From positions 1 through 41,336 of the forward strand of contig JAMQCK010000193.1 in NCBI GenBank assembly GCA_024196135.1: a DNA stretch of 41,336 nucleotides. The letters run 5' to 3'. The stretch comes from Pleurotus ostreatus/Saccharomyces cerevisiae fusant. Its lineage: Eukaryota; Opisthokonta. The first letter of the stretch is position 1. Each line of letters starts with the position of its first letter. Below the pieces are notes generated by a model, which had not been told where the DNA came from, searched no databases, and was given only the letters and a program-made list of their open reading frames with translations. Position numbers and translations under genes: made by a program. Positions 1 to 10,952 of this stretch are shown here, in pieces.

Positions 1-1
1 G

Positions 2-148
2 GGGAAGCAGGCGAGGCCCGAGGGAAAGCAGACTGGACCCGAAACGACGGAGCCTTCGTACGAGGTCAAGGATCCAACTGAGGCGAAGGGCAGTGCGCCG
101 TCGACGGAGAACGGCGCGGTTCGAGATCACAAGGAGGTGCCGCAATAG
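2..148 (+). CDS. 3' end of an unidentified gene (partial)
   Basis: An open frame runs in from the left edge and stops at TAG 146-148, giving about 48 codons. The peptide is hydrophilic and rich in Lys, Glu, Pro, Gly and Thr, ending in HKEVPQ, which fits a disordered C-terminal tail. No domain can be recognised in so short a piece. The call rests only on the open frame and its composition, so the strand and frame could be wrong. The neighbour downstream begins at 1805 on the same strand. Confidence 0.4.
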   Translation, partial: GKQARPEGKQTGPETTEPSYEVKDPTEAKGSAPSTENGAVRDHKEVPQ

Positions 149-1804
149 AGATAGATGCGGCTTAGATGCTTTCACAGGCACTTCATAGAGATGGGGTCTG
201 TTCCGAGCTGATGAGATTTGTGGCGCGGTCATCGCCGCTTACAGCTGAAGCTCTGCAAGGCTCTCCTTGTATTCCGGGACGCACAGCTGGTGTCAGGCTG
301 TTGAGTTGTAGAAGGAGTCCCTTGACTATCAATCTCCCGTGGCTCAACGCGCTCGTCAAAATTGTAAAGTGTTTTCCGCCCACGTCAGCAAGCCCATGAG
401 GGAGAGGAGCCCGCATGGTTCAGAAGGAAGACGAACGTTATTTCCATCGACCATCGCAAGTGCACCAGAGGGGTCGCCTCATGTCGGATCAGCTGAAGTC
501 TAGTGTGTGGGCGTATTGCGACGCAGGGAGGGACAGCTGTGCACCACGATCGCGGGAATGAAAAGACCTGAGCTTCGCCTTATACTCGAAGCGCGATGGT
601 GCGATCAGCGAGGACCGGTGGTCGTGGTCGTAGGAGGTCCAGAACAATACGAGACCATGGTTCCCGCAGACGAAGTCCGGCAGATATCGCGTACTCGATG
701 CCTCGATCATAGCGGTTCGAACTTGAACTCGATCGGTTGGTAAATCTCGAATCGGAGCGGCACTGAGTCACGTTCCAATCAATCAGACGGCCCGAGCCAT
801 GTTTGTTCGTCTTGCACATCAACCGTCACCATCTAACGAGCTCAACGGTCTTCGTCGCTCTCTGGTAGCTGTATGTACCTGAATTATAGATTCGCACATA
901 GCTTGGAGTCGACCTTCCTATCGTGGAGCCACCGAAACCAAAAGCCCCGCCTTCCAGGTCTTTCAGCGGCTGGCACAGCCTACTGTTTCCTCTCAAGGCC
1001 CTCAGTTCGCTCGAGAAATTCCGAGGGCATGTAGTGCACGCCTTGCGCTGGAACCGCCCTCTACCTTTGGACGTGATGATGCTCTGACTGCCCTACAGTG
1101 CCCTTGCCATACATCGCCCATGGCTCGATTCAGGTCACTAAAAATCGTGAACCCGTCTCTTCCTTGCTGACCTAATTTCCTCCCTCTCGCAAGACCACAG
1201 CCGCTCCCCTGCTATCTTCTTCGGCTGCTACCCACTTTGAGAACTATCTACGGTGCCGGATCTGTAGCAAACGACCGCCGACTATACAAGTTCGAGTCAC
1301 AACTCTGCGCAGCTTTCTGGAAGCCACTGGATCTTTCCGACTGCTCCCCATCCTTCTTCGTACGCCGCCTCGCTGTGCATTAGTCCGCCGCATCTGCGCT
1401 CTGACCGATGGCCTCTGCCCCCTCGTGCTTGCGCAGCGGCGCGAACCTGCCCGGCATCTACAGATTCCGCTGCTGTTTCTTGCGCCGAACGTACGTGGTC
1501 CTCATCTACCCCGCACTCTCTATTCACTCCTCGGCATAGCGCGATTGCTACTGCGGCTTCTAGATGACGGTTCGCGACAGGATTCGCCGGCCGCCTCGTA
1601 CGCCCTGGCCAGATGGGACGGATAGGGTTTGCAGTACGTATAGCTCTCTGATTTTACGCACGCCGTACCCCATTACAATGAGAAGATATCTCTGTCTTGC
1701 TTTGGTTTCGTTTGCTATAGCCCTCTCAAGCTGTTAAAAAGGTCTGACGTGAGTATATGAAGGCTTCCTGACTCGTCCTCTCCTTCGCTTCCCATGTACA
1801 CACC
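149..1804. other. Intergenic, no gene recognised
   Basis: Only short overlapping open frames (at most about 80 codons) are present on both strands. None carries a recognisable motif or joins convincingly through splice sites. The final part presumably holds the promoter of the gene starting at 1805. No RNA gene was recognised. Confidence 0.5.
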
Positions 1805-2422
1805 ATGAATCCCTATCTTCCCTTTCTTCTACATTTTCTCGGCAGCGTCGCACAGGCGTTGGTCTTAGAGCGCTTGAGCGCCACCGCGAAACGCGTTGTG
1901 CTCGTGCTTTCTCTATCACTGCTCGGCGCTCTCGTCGCCTGGAATTTCCCGAGATTCGAGGACGTGCTCGATTGCTGCGATAATGTGCACGCAAATATTA
2001 TCCCCGCCATCGACTCTGATGCGGTCAAAGGCAGCGACATTGAGGCAAGGTAAGCTTACTCCTTCAGACCTTGCTCACGCATCGTCTGACTCACCCTTGA
2101 ATAGGTTCTGCAAGCTCGAGGACAGGACGATGGAGATGCACGCCCTTTCTTCCTCGTCCGAGGGCCGTATCCATAGGCTCCTTCGTGGTCCCCAGAGACT
2201 CTACGTAGCTACTCGGCTCCTCATCGAATATTCGGCGCTGTCTTGCGAGGTTAAGGTAGATCTCAGTTCTACTGGTCAGACCTACGCGTACTGACCAACC
2301 ATACTCAGAGGACCATCAAAAGGGCACAGTCCATGACTTCGTACAAGCGAACTGCGTATCAACAGGAACTTATCATTCCTCCCATCGCCGTGCCCGCTCC
2401 TGTGGTTGTCGGCAATAGGTAG
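1805..2422 (+). CDS. Small membrane protein, lineage-specific family (copy 1)
   Basis: Three exons, 1805-2049, 2105-2255 and 2309-2422, give a 169-aa protein. The introns are 55 and 53 nt, with donors GTAAGC and GTAGAT and acceptors ATAG and TCAG, and the phases agree. A hydrophobic N-terminal stretch is followed by a second hydrophobic segment around residues 34-48 (VLVLSLSLLGALVAW), then a soluble C-terminal half. No named domain is recognised. A related protein is encoded at 20395-20889 on the other strand: LERLSATAKR followed by a membrane segment and CDNVHANI here corresponds to LKDLPTAERR followed by a membrane segment and CDKVQMKI there. The function is unknown. The start is the first ATG of the open frame, but a further upstream exon is possible because the relative has one. 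Confidence 0.65.
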
Positions 2423-3085
2423 GCCGATCCATGCCATTAATTCTACTCTGCAGCTGACTGACGTAGACCCTTCCTCTTCCTTTCATGTCTTTGTGTCCTT
2501 TTCTCTTTCCACATCAGGCACCACAATTGTCAATCCGTCGCATCGACACAAACTGTTTACTAAATCTACTCAATGGCATTTCATCTGACTAGATGGAAGA
2601 CATGGCTCGATATGGTACATATACACGCTTTGTACCTAGCCCCTTCCCCTTGCCTAGTCTATCGTCCCAAATATTTCCGTAGTATATCATTTAAATAGGG
2701 ATCATGTCAGCCCTAACTAGTACTGACTGTTCTCTACCAAAATACTATACAACAATATAAAATCCCCTAAAATGCATGAATGTGTGACCATTTTATTGTG
2801 AGTCTGATATGATCCTGCCAGGTAGTGGTGAGAAAGCGAACATTCCTTCTCGCTTCGACTCGTCCCTCAAGTTGAACTTCGGTCACGTGGGTGTTCGGTG
2901 ATTGCCGATACTGCTCGCGCCTGCCAGCTGGCACTGCTGTTTCCCGCTGCTTCGACCCAACGACCATCATCCAACGGTTTCCTCTCGAGGACGCGGTCCT
3001 TTTCTTCGAGGACGGGCTGCACCTTGTGTTATCATCAAGGTTCGCAGGCAAGCGAGGCTCTCTTGTGTTTCTTGCTAATTCCGAT
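2423..3085 (+). other. Intergenic between two same-strand genes
   Basis: This stretch holds the 3' flank of the small membrane gene and the promoter of the DUF6535 gene. The part around 2640-2780 is AT-rich compared with its surroundings. No gene was recognised. An open frame entering from 2891 is continuous with the DUF6535 first exon but has no ATG before 3086. Confidence 0.5.
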
Positions 3086-6000
3086 ATGGCGGCGCTAGCG
3101 ATGGCCGACGCACCAGAGGCAAACGAGCCCATACCGAATACCTACAATTGGAGCAAGGACGATGAAGAGTCGATAGACAAGAAGAGAAGGAATCGATTCA
3201 AACAGAGACGTCGTGCGTGAAGCTCGATTGCGTCCCGATCACGGCCCACGTTGACTTTTGGCCAGCGAACCCATACGATTACGAGCAAAAATACGCGGAA
3301 GATGACTACGGTGAAGAGTTGGGTAACAACGCGCGCTTCTGGCACGTTCTGCTCGACGAAGGGAGAATATACGACGCCGAGCTCGTGGACGGATGGCGTG
3401 AGACACTGGATGTACTCCTCGTATTCGTAAGTCGTCACTAGTATGCGCGCGATAGGCTATTGACGCGCTCTTCTGAGACCGGGTTGTTCTCTGCTGTGGT
3501 CACCGCATTTGTGGTGCAGTCCTCCCAGGCGCTGAAGCCCGATTATGCGCAGATATCGGTCAGTCTCCTGGCGGAGATGATGGCTCTGCAAAGGGCCTGG
3601 GCGAGCGGGTCTTCCATCGACGATGTGCCGCGGTCAAGCCTTGCGCTCGATGCTGTTACTGCGTCCGCACTGGACTACTGGTGTAACGGTCTGTGGTACA
3701 CGAGCCTCGCTCTTAGTATGTCTGCCGCGCTCATGGCTGTACTCATCAAGCAGTGGCTCCTGGTAAGCGAAGTGCAGCCGGGCCTTCGTCCAAACATTGA
3801 CATACGCGTCAGGCCTATAGAAGCAATGTATCCGGGACTCCCAAGCACCAGGCGCTCGCACGTCAATTCAGGCTGGTCGGTGTAGAGCGCTGGAACGTCC
3901 CGCTCATCGTCGGCCTTCTGCCTATGTTGCTTCATATAGCGCTGCTTCTCTTCTTCGTCGGACTCGCCCTTTACGTCTTCACATTCGACTCCGCCATAGC
4001 TTGCGTCGTCGTCGCCCTCGCTGTTGCTGTCTATGCGCTGTATGTTGTCGCGAATGTCCTGCCGATGCTTGATAGCCAATGCCCGTACAAGACACCTCTC
4101 TCTCAGTTCGGGTATATCGGCCTGCGCTACCTCCTAGACAAGGTGCTCAGGCGAGCTGCGCTAGGAGACTTACCAGTTCCATCGACCTCATCGCCGCGCG
4201 CGCGACTATGGGTAGGCTTTCTCATGACGCATCTCACCCGCATGTTCGCGTTGTCTACCGCGCGGACACCGCGGGATAGAGAGTCCTTTGCCATCGCTCG
4301 CAACGAGAACTTGCTCCAAATCGAGTGCCTTTTATGGGTCCACGCCACGTCCTCAAACCCGAGTGCGATCAGCATTGCTGTCCAGGCTATATCTGGACTA
4401 CCCCCCGATATCTTGCTTCACCATCGCCTGCGGCGTGACGATCTCTACAGCGAGATATTCACTCGCCTCAATGCCTTAATGCAAGCCGCTGACGAGGAAA
4501 ATGCAACTTTGCGCGAGCGCCTTGCTCGCAGCTTGCTTTTTCTCGAGGTACCCCAGGATCCGGATCTCGTCCCTCTGAGAACTGCTATGATGCTGACAGG
4601 CGTAAATTATGAGGAGGATGCAGCCGAGCTGCAGGCCGCCTTTCTGGCCCTTGCTGCGGCTGTTGATGCATATCCGCAGAACACTCTTCTTCAAAGGTTT
4701 ATCGGCAGACCACTCCTAGGAGCCTTGATCGATTCGATTTCGCTACCATTCATTCACGTATCATCGCCAAAGGCACTGCGCGTACAGCCCGCTGTCTGGC
4801 ACTGCGTACTTCCCTGCTTGAGATCCGTCGAGATGGCGCGTTCCGGCGCCGTTCATCTTGGTATTTATCTCTGGCGACATATCGGCCCCGCGCGGTGTGC
4901 GAACACGATCGAGATGCGCTCGTGGCCCGATATCCACTACGAAAACCTGTCCGATGCGCCTGAGAACGACCTCTATATGGAATTCATATGGACAATCCAC
5001 CACCTGGTGTGCGAAATGAGATGCGCAGAGCATGCCAACGTTAGCCAACAGTCTGAGCCGCTTTGCTGTATTGTTGACCACTTTCAGATCGTGTCACTTG
5101 AGGACTTGCTACTGCACACTTTGCAAGGCGCTCTCAAGAGCTTGGCACGTGCAGCAATAGAAGTGGAAGCGACCGCCCAGTTGTCCGCAGACCGGAGGAC
5201 GTATCACGCGAAATTACACTACAGGGAAGTGCGCTTTCTGCACTTAGTTTCTCATACAATGATTTCCAACGAACTGTCGACGCGCCAATCACAGCAGCTC
5301 CTGACGACTGTCACACAGCTCGCAAAGGTCTCATTCTGGTCCGTCGATAGCCGTGTACAGCTTTTGGACGTGTTCCCGTTGTCTCCGCCCGAGTGGGCAG
5401 CTCGCCCGCTTCTGCAGGCCTTCGCTTACTTGCTCAATCAACCCGAACGACCTCACATATACCCAGCATACCCTGTCCTGGAAGGCATATTCCCTCATAT
5501 AGATGAGATATTCCAGTCTTATCCCCACGAAGCACTCAACGCCACGGTCGAGCATGATATCCTCGCGGCGCTTTGGCCGCACGTCGATCGCTACTTTGAA
5601 ATTGAGGAGGGCGGAGCTCGAGGCTTCTTGAGGTCTTACTGGCTGGACAGATTCGGGTCGCTCCTGTCATCGTACTTCGGATCCATCGTCCAACTCGCAT
5701 ACGTGGACAGGATGCTGCATGTGGACTATCTTGTTCGCATCGCCGACGTCACGGAGCCGGGGTCAACACCGTCGCAGATGAACCATCTGACGTGGTGCAT
5801 ACTACTGGATATCATGCAACCTTCCGGACAGCCGTGGACTTCAGAGGCGGAATCGCTGCACTCCAACATCCTACGATTGACGAGACAGACATCGGAATCG
5901 CATTCGCAGGCGTGGTGGAATATACTGGGACCCATGTACAGGGTTTGGGGCAACGTCAAGCCTGCGGTCGGGAGTGCCCTTCGCACGCTGCGCGGCCAAC

Positions 6001-6185
6001 AGGCGTATCTGGATCTCGTAGAAGTGATACGTCCTGGCCTGGTAGCTGAAGCAATGGCACAACCGAACCTTGTGGAACGAACACGGGTGACGCAGATGAA
6101 GGCGATGCAGACCGCGGAGACAGAGAGGGAATGGGACACGAAGCTAAGGAGGATGTGGCGGAAGCGGAAAGCTAGGAAACTTTAG
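3086..6185 (+). CDS. DUF6535-type multi-pass membrane protein
   Basis: Four exons, 3086-3212, 3266-3426, 3478-3762 and 3813-6185, give about 981 aa; an ATG at 3101 is an equally good start. The three introns are 53, 51 and 50 nt with donors GTGCGT, GTAAGT and GTAAGC, and all phases agree. The N-terminal third matches the basidiomycete DUF6535 family as I know it: a charged lead, DDYGEELGNNARFWHV, then GWRETLDVLLVF, a membrane segment, VQSSQALKPDYAQIS, a second segment ending KQWLL, GTPKHQALARQF, and two more segments after GVERWNVPLI. About four helices are expected. The remaining roughly 650 residues look soluble and helical and carry no motif I recognise. The biochemical function of the family is unknown. 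The gene is convergent with the kinase at 6818-9432. Confidence 0.85.
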
Positions 6186-6817
6186 TGCATAGACGGTAGC
6201 CGACTGCTCCTTACCTTGTCTATGCGATTGTCGGATCTCCCGATTCACGCCTTCCTTGTAACCAATGCACTGCGATCATATGGTGGTAATACAATCGGGT
6301 ATGCAAGCACTACGCACAATCATCGCGACGACCGTGCGTCAGACGCGACCCCGGACAAACTCGAGGAAAGATGCCAATCGTAAAGCGCGTGACGATCACA
6401 AGGTATAAGGCCGAGTAACTATACAGTGGTAAAAGCGTGCGTGTCGATATAAGTTACGATGCGGGGCGAGAGGAGAGGAGAGAAGAGGGTGGGCGAAGAG
6501 AGGAAGAGGAGAAAGGTACAACAGGGAAGAGCGAGGGGAGGGGAGTGTCAGATGATTATGAGAGCGAGTAATGAGAGGGCAAGTAGGAACAAAGGAAGAT
6601 GAAGAGGGGAACATAGGTCAGGGAGCTGGTATGAAGACAATGGACGGCCTAATATGGGAATGTGGACCATAAAAACCAAGCCAAATATGGACAAAGAAAA
6701 AGAAGGCATGAGACGAACAGAGATAGGCGCCAACAAGCGCTTTTGGACAGTAGCACCGCGCACAACCGCACAGTAACAACAGCGTTGCTTGACGATTCAA
6801 CGCGCCGCCCCTGCGCC
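6186..6817. other. Convergent intergenic region with a purine-rich tract
   Basis: This is the 3' flank shared by the plus-strand DUF6535 gene and the minus-strand kinase gene. About 6468-6546 is almost entirely A and G on the plus strand, which makes a polypyrimidine run in the sense of the kinase transcript. No gene was recognised. Open frames here are short and low in complexity. Confidence 0.5.
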
Positions 6818-9432
6818 CTACTTCTCCGCGCACAGGCTCCTGCTCCGCGAGCCTGGCGTCGCAAACGCACAGACATCCTTCACCGTACTCCCAATCGCGC
6901 GCGCCCACGCCTCCGCCGCCGGCACACTTTCTGCACGACGCAACGGTTCTTGCTTGACAGCCGCTTCGCGCCTGGAAGCGGTACTAGCATCCCGCCCAGA
7001 GGCGTTGCTGGTGTCCCGCCTCGACAAGCTGACATCCCGCCTCGAAAGGCTCCTCCCGTTCCGCCGGGACGACGCGCTACTGCCCCTCCTCCCCTCGCCG
7101 TCGATGCTGTCCACCGACGGCCGCCGGTACGGCGCGAAGGGCGACATCTTCCTCCGCCCCCGCTTCGGGAACTCCGCCTCCGCGTCCTCCTCTACGCTCA
7201 GAAGGCGGTCCGTCAAGCTCATAGACTCCGACCCAACGTAGACCTCGCCCGTAGCCTGCTCGTACACTTGCTCGGGCGACGCACCGGACACCTCGCGTCC
7301 ACCCCAGCGACCCCGAGAGTGCGAGCGAGGTAGACTTCCAGAGGAGATGGACGAGGAACGCGTAAGACCGGACAGCGCGCTGCAGAAAGAGCTGGAGAGG
7401 CCCATTGGTGGCGGCGGCGAGCGCGAGGAACTGACGTCGCGTGTGATGAAAGGATGCCCGACATCGCGCGTTCGGCTTGACCCCCGTGCGCGGCTGACGC
7501 TGCGCCGCCGACTGCTATCCCGCGGGCTTTGGTCCACGTCAGTGCCGATATCAGGAGTCAAGGATGGGTTGTCCACATCTAAGTCTCGCGGCCGGCTCCT
7601 GCTGAGCTCGCTCACGCGTGTCGCACCGACCTCGCCCCGACGGCCACGCTCCCTGATAGGCGTCGGGGACAGCGACCGCTCACGTTGCAGCTGCCGCAGA
7701 TCGCTATCCCGCAACTGCCGGCTGAAGGTCGACGACGTTGGAGAGTCCAGGAATGTTGGCGCGTAGTACACCTCCTGCTCCTCTGGTATCGTCGTCGTCC
7801 GCGCAGGACGCGGCGACGGGGTGCGTTGGCGTGCACGTGAGGATCGGCCTGAACGGTCCAGCGAGGGGGTCCGGCGACGGATATGCTCAGCTTCATAGCC
7901 GCGCTCACGCTCGTCGACATCAGGGCCGACTCGGCCGTCATCGCCTTCCTCTTCGCCCCAGCCTACGCCCCACGCGTCTTCATCGAGCGTAGCGACCGTC
8001 CAACGGGCGTCTATAGATCGCTCCAGACACCCTTGAATCACGCGTTCAGCGCGCGACCCGATTCCCGAGGGCATAGTGTAAGTGCCTGTCAGACGTATTA
8101 GTAGATAGTCGTGATAGAGTGTATAGGCTACATGACCGATTGACGCACGCACGCAGCAGGTGCCGCAAGCTGTGTGTAAACGATGAGAACGCGGAGAAAG
8201 AGGGACGCACCGTGGATGATCTTCATCTGCAGCCGTGGCTCGAACTGGTCGGTGAACGGCAGACGCCCTGCTAGCATAGCGTAGAGCATGACGCCGACGG
8301 CCCATATGTCTTGAGCAGGATCGGCGACGGGAGGCACACCTGAGGGAGGAGGGAGTAACAGCTCGGGTGCGGCATAGGGTAGTGAGCCATCCGCGAAGAC
8401 AGCAGCCATGCCGCGGCCACCTGAAGCGGTCGAGTTGCGGTGCGAGCGAGGCCCTTGGTGGCGCTTGAGTGACAGGTGAAGCGGTGTCTGCTTGGCGGTG
8501 GGGTATGCAAGCGAGGACGTGCGATGAACCAGTCCTGGCTTCGCCGTGCTGGGCATGTTAGGGCGAGTGTTTTCGTCCTCGTCCTCTTCGGAGCGGAGGG
8601 GTTCCCCAATGTGGCGCGCCGACCCAAAGTCGGTGATGCGGCACACCCCCATCTCGTCCACGAGCACGTTCTCGAGCTTCATGTCCCGATGAACGAGCCG
8701 TGCAGTCTCGTGCAAGTAGCGAAGACCGCGCACGACCTGCCGGAACATGACCCCTGCATCGTCCTGGGGGAGCGCCGGATGCCCGTCGCGCTTGAGGATG
8801 TCAAAGAGCGAGCCTGCGGGGCAGAAGGCTGTGATGAAGAAGTCGGCTGACGCGGTGCGCTCAACGGAGAACAGAGGGAGCACGTGTTCATGCGACAGCG
8901 AGGCCCACGTCTCCGCCTCCCTACTGAGCAGCCGCCGCGCCTGCTCCGGGTTCTGCTGGCGCTGGATGTCATCCCGGCGCACGATCTTGATCGCGACGAG
9001 GGAGCCCGAGCGCGAGAAGGCCTTGCGAATTGTGGAGAAGCCGCCGTAACCGATGACGCCGCCAAGGGTGTAGCCACCGACAGTGGCGCCCTCCGCGTCT
9101 GGCGCGAGGTGAGTGGTAGCGCTTGCCATGGGGCTGAAGGAGGAGAGAAACATGGCGGCGGGGGAGCGGGTGAGGTCTTCGCCCCCGGTGAAGGATGCCG
9201 GCTGGACATCGCTGTTCGTGCCGAAGGGACCAGCCGTGTTCGCCGAGGGGAAGAGGGATGCGCCTTGGGGTTCAGAGGCTGGGAGTCCATCGATCTCCTT
9301 TGCACGCTGTCCGGTTTCGATGGGAGCGGGGAGGGGACGTCCGCGCGGTGGATCATCCGCCTGTCCGCGAGAAAGAACGTCGAAGAAAGAGAATGCAGAA
9401 GTGCTGGAGTTGACGAAGTCTCTGCTTTGCAT
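6818..9432 (-). CDS. Ser/Thr protein kinase with RS-rich C-terminal tail
   Basis: Two exons, 9432-8211 and 8085-6818, are joined across a 125-nt intron (GTGCGT...GACAG) and give 829 aa. The frame is open back to 9621, but the ATG at 9432 gives the most natural N-terminus. The kinase domain covers roughly residues 120-430: glycine loop GYGGFST, VAIK lysine at 149, HRDMKLEN with Asp250, DFG at 268-270, and APE at 355-357. DFG and APE are about 85 residues apart, so the activation segment carries an insert of some 50-60 residues containing a run of acidic residues and a serine-r ich part. After the kinase come about 400 low-complexity residues dense in RS, SR and RRD motifs, probably disordered. 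All catalytic residues are present, so it should be active. I cannot assign it to a named yeast kinase. Confidence 0.85.
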
Positions 9433-10952
9433 TAAAAGCGTACAGGAGGTTGACAGCTTGGGATTGGTGAGGTCGAGCAGGTGCTGTGAGCTTCCCAAGC
9501 AAAAGGATGGTGAGGGTCCGGGACAAGATGTAAATCTGGACTTGGGCTCTCGCCCCTTGGCGCTCCGAAGCGCGCCGTTACGTAATTTGAATAGGTGTTC
9601 AATTGATCGGATCTCTATCATGGCACGTGGTGGAGCTCGTGCAGAAATGAACAGGGAGATTTCCTTTCCAAGAAATTTCTCCGAAGGGTCTGAAGGCAGT
9701 TGTAGGCCGATCTATCGTGGTTTTAACGGCCTTGAAGATTTTCTGCGACAGGGTTGCACAAAGTAACCTTCTTCACAACTTCGCCTGATATCGGACGCCA
9801 CGGCCAGCCCAAGAGGTCATCAGGGTCTCGCTTGTGAGCTTCTGTAATACCGAAGGGAGCGGGTTGTATACACGCAGGTACCACCTAGAGGTCTATCAGT
9901 CGGCTGACCACGGGTATTATATCGTCAAAATGTAAGGCTGTACCCAGCCAATGAAGAGGCGGGGATAGGAAGACGCGGCCAGGGAATACCATCCTCAACT
10001 GACCTTGCGGTAGAAGCTAGCATCTATCTCCACGACGAGCTCCATGACTAGGAGGTGACACACAAGACCACCGATGACGAACTCTAGCACGACTCTAGAT
10101 ACACGTACGCGTGCCGGATCGAGTCGAGGGGGGGATAGGACCTCTGATCGCAAGCACCGAAGGACGGAATGCACAAAAGAATGTCAAAGACTGCATGACA
10201 CTAACCGTCATGAGAATGGCTGTTACAACGCCTCGAATCCATCAATGCAGTGACTTGAACTGCAAGTAGAGCCGGAGAGGATTTGGAACGAATTGAACGG
10301 ATTGCCACGGAACTCTGCGGATTAGAAAGCTGAGGTTTGACAGGTGGCTGTCAAAAGTCCTGCTTTTATTCGCGGGTAATCCGCTGCAATCCAGTGTTGG
10401 TGCTTCTAACTCCTCGGTCGGCCGCGGAAAGCCTAATGCGATAGGGGCGAATATTGCAGTGGCGCGCAAAATCGCTCGTAAAGTAGAGCACTGTTGGGGT
10501 TCGATGATCTCTCGTCCATCTTCCAATACCATTGATGAACCGCTGAAATAGATCCTAGCTGGACGTGAGGGAGAGCGACCCATATTCCAGGCCTACCGAC
10601 GTGAAAATCCTACCACTGTCAGCCAGGGCAGTACGAGAGATCACAATTCGCGCCAGTCATAGCATACGAGCCCTTTTGATTGTCAGACGCGCACATGCGA
10701 CGGAGCTCACATTTTTTGAAGACATATGTAGGAGACCGCGCTATCTGTGCAGACAGGGAGTTGAGAGGTAGGAGCCTTGTGGGCGCTTGTTTACCGGCGA
10801 ACGTCCCGAAACGCAAACACAGCCAACTCGTCCCGAGCCGCCACGCCTCCGGGCGCGTTTCCTCCTCATCCCTTCCTTCAGCCGCGTCCTCTCGACCAGC
10901 GGACACCAGAAATCATTGCCCTTGACCTGCGCGAAAGCGAGAAGCAGCCAAG
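9433..10952. other. Divergent promoter region
   Basis: This 1.5-kb region separates the minus-strand kinase from the plus-strand epsin gene and must hold both promoters. Only short unconvincing open frames are present. In-frame extension of the kinase reading frame to 9621 is possible but looks unlike coding sequence. No RNA gene or repeat was recognised. Confidence 0.5.

Noticed and set aside
9113..9766. 217-codon plus-strand frame over the kinase 5' end
   Set aside because: It is antisense to the kinase N-terminal region and glycine loop and shows no domain of its own.
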